DNA of 20,500 nucleotides from Chrysomallon squamiferum (Eukaryota > Mollusca > Gastropoda > Neomphalida > Peltospiridae), in assembly GCA_012295275.1 (NCBI GenBank), contig CM022670.1:38384251-38404750 (forward strand), in the 5' to 3' direction. The notes under the pieces are model-generated. The model did not search any database. It was not told where the DNA came from and saw nothing but the letters and a program-made list of their open reading frames with translations. Made by a program: the position numbers and the translations under genes. Numbering within the stretch: the stretch's first letter is position 1; the number at the start of each line of letters is the position of its first letter. Below, one piece after another: positions 1-10,448 of this stretch.

Positions 1-3343
<3,343 letters not shown>

Positions 3344-4057
3344 TTTGTCTAACTTAAAAACAAATTGTGAATCATAACATTACAACGTGTTCAGAAACTT
3401 CCGGTTTGATGTTAGTTCATTTATTATCTCCCTCTAATAGTGCGGAACCTTTTTAAAACTAACAGTTTCAAAGGGATCAGGAACTGTTGTGCTACATAGT
3501 TATACTTTTTGTTTTCATTTGTTTTCTTTCTTCTTTTTCTTTTTCAAAAATAAATAATTTTAAAATGTTTTTGTCTGTATTACTGAAAATATAACATTAA
3601 TCATAAACAAAACAAAATCATTTCTTTTCATTTATATAGCAAACGTCTGCATATATAAAATATAACGTTTTTGTCAACCTTTCAAGATAAAAAAACTTCA
3701 AGCATTTATTAAATAGTACCAAGTAAAAATAAAAATAATAAATAAAATAGTTAAGTTTTTCATTTTAAAATAAATATAATGCTAGAGGTAAATAATTTTG
3801 TTTTTGCTAATAGCTATTTAATCGACAACAACTGGCATATACGTCATATTCTCATATCTGACGTAATTGAATTTATCAGAATTATTATTATATTAAACCA
3901 ATAATTGAAAATACCGGAATATTTTGCTACACATAATGAAATATGTATTTGTTTTGGGTTTTTTGCGACATTCAACGGGATATTTAAAAATCGGTAGTGG
4001 TTTAGATGCTTCATTCCGTTGTATATTGACACTATACATTTTAAAAAACATTTCTAG
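3344..4057. promoter_or_regulatory. Divergent intergenic region, probable shared promoter
   Basis: About 714 bp separates the DIMT1 start codon (minus) from the first candidate codon of the KY/stalk gene (plus), a head-to-head arrangement that often implies a bidirectional promoter. The stretch is AT-rich, with no CpG island visible by eye and no evident third gene. If the two 5'-most exons of the plus-strand gene are misassigned, the region extends to about 4783. Promoter function is inferred from position only. Confidence 0.5.
3397..3404 (-). promoter_or_regulatory. ETS-family (GABP/NRF-2-like) motif upstream of DIMT1
   Basis: The plus strand reads ACTTCCGG, which is CCGGAAGT on the DIMT1 strand, the exact core consensus of ETS-family factors. 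It lies 53 bp before the DIMT1 ATG, in an otherwise very AT-rich stretch. Such sites are typical of housekeeping and ribosome-biogenesis promoters. Use in vivo is not shown. Confidence 0.4.
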
Positions 4058-4121
4058 ATGGAACTTGAATTGAAGAATGGGAATGATTATTTCAATCTTT
4101 TTCGTAGAAAAACCACCAAAG
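4058..4121 (+). CDS. Candidate first coding exon of the KY/stalk gene
   Basis: ATG at 4058-4060 follows an acceptor-like TTTCTAG, so a 5' UTR exon may lie upstream. It opens 21 codons (MELELKNGNDYFNLFRRKTT, then Lys) and ends in phase 1 at AAAG|GTATTA. It fits the next candidate exon in phase, but the intron between them would be only 61 bp. There is no family similarity to confirm it. Alternative: coding starts elsewhere and this ATG is fortuitous. Confidence 0.4.
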
Positions 4122-5064
4122 GTATTAAGTTATGAAACACGTATTATTTAGTTTAAAACCATAGTCTATATATTTGGTTCAGGCGTGAATGCTAGTATAA
4201 ATCTCATATCTTCGGCTTGTACGACTTTCGGAGAGGTAAAAACATTCGCACGCATAGACAAACAGCGCACTTCGTAACTGTAGAATAACTTGTTTCTTTG
4301 GAGGTCAGAGAAATGTGATGTTTCTTGAATATGTTAAGTAAATAAATTTGTTGCTCGATAACACTATATTATTTTTAATTCCTATTAATAAATAAAAGGA
4401 AAAATATAAATAATAACAATAACAAAAACTAACTAACTTAATAAATAAATACAGAAAGAAAGAAAGAAGATTCTGAGTTTTCAAAAAAGTGTCACATCCA
4501 TATATTTAAAGATTTACAGGATCTACGTTTGTACACCTATTTTAAAATCGTATGAACTCAACTGATTCATTGGCTAAATAGAAAATTAAGAACTTTAAAT
4601 AATCTATTGAAAGTAAATAGGCTATACCATTCCGAATCTATAATATAAGTATATCTTGTAATTTGCTCTACTGAAATTGTTATACACAAATGAGAAGGAA
4701 TACAGGTGCAAACACACACGCACAAGCATTCAATATAATATATAATTGTTTAATTTCTTTTTTTTACCGTTTAATGGTGACAGAAAAGAAGAGACCCTAG
4801 ACTTAAAGGAACCATTGTAAGAAGAAAGGTAAATATATATATTTTAATAAAATAATATTGTAAGTTTGACCATTGTTTATTACACGGACCATGGTTAATA
4901 CCTTTCCATATTAACTGATGCTATTAATGAAAATGTTCAAGAAAGCATATAGTATACGGTACACAGCTGATTGTTATTTTCTTCTTCATTTTATTATTAT
5001 TATTATATTGGTTGTAAACGTTTTTATTAATATGTTTATTTAAATATTTATTTATTTATTTATT

Positions 5065-5121
<57 letters not shown>

Positions 5122-5195
5122 TCACTTTTTTAATATAACTCAATACAAACCAATACTAAGTGATACAACCACAACCTTACCACCACCACTACTGT

Positions 5196-5242
<47 letters not shown>

Positions 5243-8200
5243 TACTGTTATTATTATTCAAGATAAATCATATTTCAGATTAATTAGCATAGTCTTTACT
5301 TTTGTTGTTCAGGTGAAAGGTCCGCTAACGCTTGATGATATTATCGATGAAGGTCCTGATCCATTTCCTCAAATCAGATTAAAGCAAGACATATTCCTAA
5401 ATGAGAATTTTGAGCATGTAGAAAAGCATGTGGCTGAGGTAGATATCTTGCGCTAAGTAACTGACATTTATAATAACAGAAACTCTAAAGCTGTATATAT
5501 GTATGTATGTATGTAACGAATGTATGTACAGAAATACGAATGTTTATATGTTTGTATGTATTTATGTGTGTGTGTCCAAAGACATGTATGAATGTATTAT
5601 GTACGTGTGCATATACATACATAATTATCCTGAAATTACAGTATTTAGTAGGCAAGATATGATGACTAGATACATTTCTATACTTTTGGGATGGAACTAT
5701 ATTTACTTGAATAAGTTACTTGTTATTTGCATATATAGATAATGTTTAATTGCTCATCTAAATCTTAAAAGATGATTTTGAAGATAGTTTTTGTTTAAAA
5801 AATAACAAATAAATTCTTGTTTGAGAACCGTTTTCTTTTGATGTATAGTTTTTGTAGTGACAATAAAACGAAGAGCAGTGAGTTGGGAAATAAAATAGTT
5901 AATTTGATTTAATTTATTTTTATATTTAGGTCTGCAGGATAAAAAAAAAAAAATTGTTATCATGTTAATTATCAGCTTTACTCTGTTGAGACTGAATTTA
6001 CAAATGAGAATATGTATTTATTTGTTTTTATGTATGTATGTGTCTGTGTATGTATGCATGCATATATATATATATATATAAATTCTTGGCTGCTACATAA
6101 AATAACTTTCATATTTTCATAGTGTACTGAAGATATTCTGACAGGAACTTATGATGAACTGGTGAATTTCTTGACTGGCAATACCAAATGGGGTATCGTA
6201 GAAAAAGTGAGAGCGATATTTCTGTGGGTGACCTCCCATGACATCTATAACCTGAAGGTGAAGGCAGCGCCACCAAAAAACTCTCCTCTGGAATACTTGG
6301 TGAAGATAAAGTCACAACAAGGCACTCATGCACACCTGTTTTATGCACTGTGCCAGTAAGTAAAAAATCCAATGACTGATGATTACGCTGCTAATACAAT
6401 GGTCGATCATCACTGACACAGAAATCACTGGTTCCATCTGCCTGACATTATTCCAGATTTCCCAGGTTGCCTCACAGACTTACTGCCGATCCTTAATGAC
6501 ACTTATTGTTTGAAAATACTGTCCAATCCAGTTTGTTTTATACTCCATTCACAGTTATGATCTGCTAGCTTTTAGCCTAATTATTCGTTTCATTCAGTAA
6601 GGAAATGCTTCCTGTTGTTTGTAAAGCACAAACGTCATTGTACGTAAAAGTAAAGGCTAGACTTGTTAAAAAAAAAAAAAAAAAAACCTCAGTAGAAGTA
6701 TTTAGTGGTGTTTCGCATAGAAAGAGGTGGTGAAATGTTGAAGTATTCACATCTAACCACTCTGGCAAAATTCAATAATCTGACATCTTGCATGCAGGTC
6801 CTAGTGATGCCAAATTAGTTTTGGTTGAATGCTTTTATTGCTTTGTTTGATTATTTATTTATTCATTTATTCATTCATTCATTACTTATTTATTCATTCT
6901 TTCATTCATTCATTCATTCATTCATTCAACAACTGAACATCAGTACTAAATAAACAGTGTGCTAGTAAACAAAAACTAAACTTGAAACTGTCTTCCCGCA
7001 GATTGGCCAGAGTGCCGTGTGTCATTATAAACGGGATGACGAAGAACTCCATGTACCGAGTTGGCAAGAAAGTGGACAGGAAGAAGATGAGCTCGCAGTG
7101 GAACGCCGTGTACATGAAAGACCACTGGTGGTTCGTCGACACACTGTGGGGCTCCAGCCACGTCGTGTCCAAGAAAGACGACTGGAATGCCGACGATCGG
7201 AACGTGACTGAGGTGCACAAGCTGAACGAGTTTTTTTTTTTGCCAGAGGCAGACAAGTTAGTCTACACCCACTTCCCGGACAAAAGCGAATGGCAGCTGC
7301 TGAAGAACCCCGTTTCACTCACCGAGTTTGACGAATGCGTCTACGTGCGAGAAATGTTTCACCTGCTTGGGATGAAGATTACGCCCGAAAGCGAAGGCAA
7401 TGTGACTCTGTTTACTGAAGATGGAACTATTAAATTATTTTTTTCTTTAATCTTCCAGGATTACAGCGAACATTATCAGTTCAAATATCTTCTGAAGAAA
7501 AAACAAACCTCTGGTTATGCAGTAGACCAAAGCCTCAAAATGAATGTTTTCTATGAGCAGTCATTTGACATGGTTAATTATAAACTGCGACTGCCAAAAG
7601 AAGGCACATTCAGAATGGAGATTTATGGTCTTGATTTAAGGATCAAGGATAGCTTCAGACTAACGTGCTGTTATTTGATAAACTGTACTAAGGATAATAA
7701 AACTCTCCTACACTTTCCAGACAATCCACAAATAGGATGGGGCCCGTTTAAGCCTTTGAAAGATGCTGGATACGTTCCTGTTTCACATCCATTTTCGACT
7801 ACTTATACAAGTGATGGTGTAGTGCAGATAGTCGTTGCCAGAACACAAGGTGTTGAAATGTTCCACACCTTGAAGCATGCTGTGATGGAAGACACTAATC
7901 TTTTCTGCTATGCACTCTTAGAGAAGCAGCCAAAAGAAATCATTGTGACCTTGAGACTTCCCGAGCCTGGCGAGTATGGACTGGAACTGTTTAGTCAGAG
8001 GAAAGATGAGAAAGAGAAAGCAACCAATGTATGCAACTATTTCATTGTGTTTGATGGAATCACCGTCCAACACAACCTCTTCCCTAATATTAATAATCAA
8101 ACTATTGGCATCCATCATATGGGAGAAGAATTAGGTGTTGAACCCGTCAGTCATCCTGAAGGCATGATTGAATCACGGACTGGAAAAGAAGTCCTGACAT

Positions 8201-10412
8201 TTAAAGCCCCAGAAGATACGGATTTGGTTTGTGAATTACAAACAAACGACGACGAAGCTGAAAAGACGATGAGTGTTAAGAAAACCTACAAACATGGAGA
8301 GTGGGCATTTGAAGTGGACCTTCCTGATAGTGGAGAATATGCTCTTAACATATATGCTAGGAAAAAAACTGATCCCCAGGTCCTTGACTGCGTGCAGGCC
8401 TATTTGATAATGTCCGGTGACAAAGAATCTACGGTGAAAAAGGAACATCAGAATACACCTATGTCGGGGCTAGTGGAAACCATTGACACCAGTGAAAAAA
8501 CAGTAATAGTCGAGTTTCCCGAAGATGTGACCAGGCCCGCAGTGGAAATGCGCAGGAAAGGCTCAATTGTGCCAGCAGAAGAAGTTAAAATCATCACCAA
8601 AGGCAACCGACACTTTGCTGAAATGAGCGTGGAAGACTGTGATGGTTACGTCCTGACCCTTTTCGACCAGACTACTGATGACACGGTCAAATCAAAGGCG
8701 ATCTATCAGGTCAATATAAGAAGCCCCGATGAAAAGTTTGAGAGCAACTACGTGCCACCTAACATGGATGAAAGAATTGATGACATAGAGCCATCCGACG
8801 ATGAAGAAATTAGTAAGAATTGAAACGTTTCTTAGTTTTTTTTACTGTTATTTAGTAAGTGCTTCTGATGCTCCAAATCATAGGTTTTCAACCTGGGGGT
8901 CGCGAGATCGTTCTTGAGCGAGAGTATGTTTTAGGTTTTTTTCAACTAGACTTGGAAGGAGGAATAAATAAAAACGTGTAGATAGGTTTGGGACCCGTCG
9001 TAGTGAGTATAGATTCCTTTTGTACTGTCTTTGGTTGATGAAAATACGGTAATCCTAGATATTACTGAATCAAATTTTTTAAAGGGGGTCATAAACATAT
9101 TGAGTTCCTCGTAAGGGAACGCGGTATGAAAATGTTGAAAACCAGTGGTCTAAATTCTTGCCTTTGGGTTTCATCATAATGTTTATTAAATAATTAAGGA
9201 ATTAATAACTATTCAAAATTTTCTTTTTTGTTTTCGTCTTTATCATTATGTGGACTAATCCTATCTGAATTATAATTATACATTTAATTCTACACCTGAT
9301 GTTGACATCGCTTTTATTATTTGTCTCTTTTCCAGTACAACATTAAACATTTTTAAGGGAAACATCCAAATTCAGTTTTTACTTTTGGAAAATTACTGAC
9401 ATATTAACAATATATAAATATATAGATTGATGAAGTTAGCTTTATGAATGTAAATTGTTGTTCTTTATTCCTCTGTCCTGCTGTATTGGCATAACAAATC
9501 AGTAGAAAATAAATAAGTTCAGTCAAATGTTCTTTCTTCTTCCTTGAACTCTGTTTTTTTCTTTCTTTATCATTTTGAGCCATATTGTTTGAATATGTAC
9601 ATTGCTTTCCCTTTTGCTTAAAACTGGTTCTATTCAATCAACAGTGGCAAAACGTAGGGAGGCAAGAGAAATGATGAAGAAGGGAATAAACTTGGGAATA
9701 GAGTCATTACTTGAGAAGGGAATCGCTCTATTCGAAGAGACGAATCCACAGAAGGAGGACCGTGTTGTCGTGAGAGCTAAAGAAGAACTGGAAATGTTGA
9801 AGGTTAAAAAAGGTATTTTATAAATAATTCAGTTTTCATTCAGTCTATGGAGAGAGACTGTTCAAAATAAAGAATTTAAAAAATAATAATAATAAAATGA
9901 TAAAAAAAAAAAAAAAATAATAATAATAATAATAATAATAATTGTTATAATTTTATTTTTCACATCAGAACTAATCTGTGCTATACAGGAACGTAAGATT
10001 GAGCCCCTCGAGAGAGCCATTAAGAAAGCTCACAAAGTGAACAAAAAAAATAAGCTCACTCCTATGATTAACATGGCACAGAAACTCGTTGACCATCTCA
10101 GTAAACTGGAGAAACTGAAGCTTTTGATTCTCTCCATGGACCAGAAAACCATTTCTGAACTGAGGAGTTACCAGAAGCCACCGAAAGAGGTATTCACCGT
10201 CATGTCCGCCACGTTTATCCTTTTGGGCCAAAAGCCAAAAGACGTTCAGGTGAGTGAATATTTCTTTTTATTTACATGTCTTTCATTTCTTCTTCGTTCT
10301 ATTCTCTGTCCTCTGTGGGTGTGTTTAGTTTGTTTCTCTGTTACCCTTCTGTCTTTATCATTAGCTCGGTCTGTGTTTATCTGTGTGTGTTTGTGTGTCT
10401 GTGTGTCTGCAT

Positions 10413-10448
<36 letters not shown>

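Larger units (their letters stand above)
4236..7001 (+). other. Introns of the KY/stalk gene, 5' half
   Basis: Introns 4236-4783, 4829-5312, 5439-6122 and 6356-7001. They hold (TTTA)n/(TTA)n at about 5046-5122, (TAC)n at about 5178-5241, TATG-type and (TA)n tracts near 5490-5575 and 6030-6080, poly-A at 6669-6686, and an ATTC/ATTT array at 6851-6928. No nested gene recognised. Confidence 0.75.

Noticed and set aside
5160-5312. Tyrosine-run N-terminus fused to the exon at 5313
   Set aside because: It is translation of a (TAC)n intronic microsatellite before a good acceptor.
6918-7318. Several antisense and alternate-frame open frames over the 5' end of the 1.8-kb exon
   Set aside because: They arise from the GC-rich codons of the real plus-strand frame and have no family resemblance.
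8821-8823. TGA as the true end of the KY-like protein, making the stalk exons a separate gene
   Set aside because: A consensus donor sits 8 nt before it with the exact phase needed by the next exon, and the downstream exons have no start of their own; kept only as a possible retained-intron isoform.
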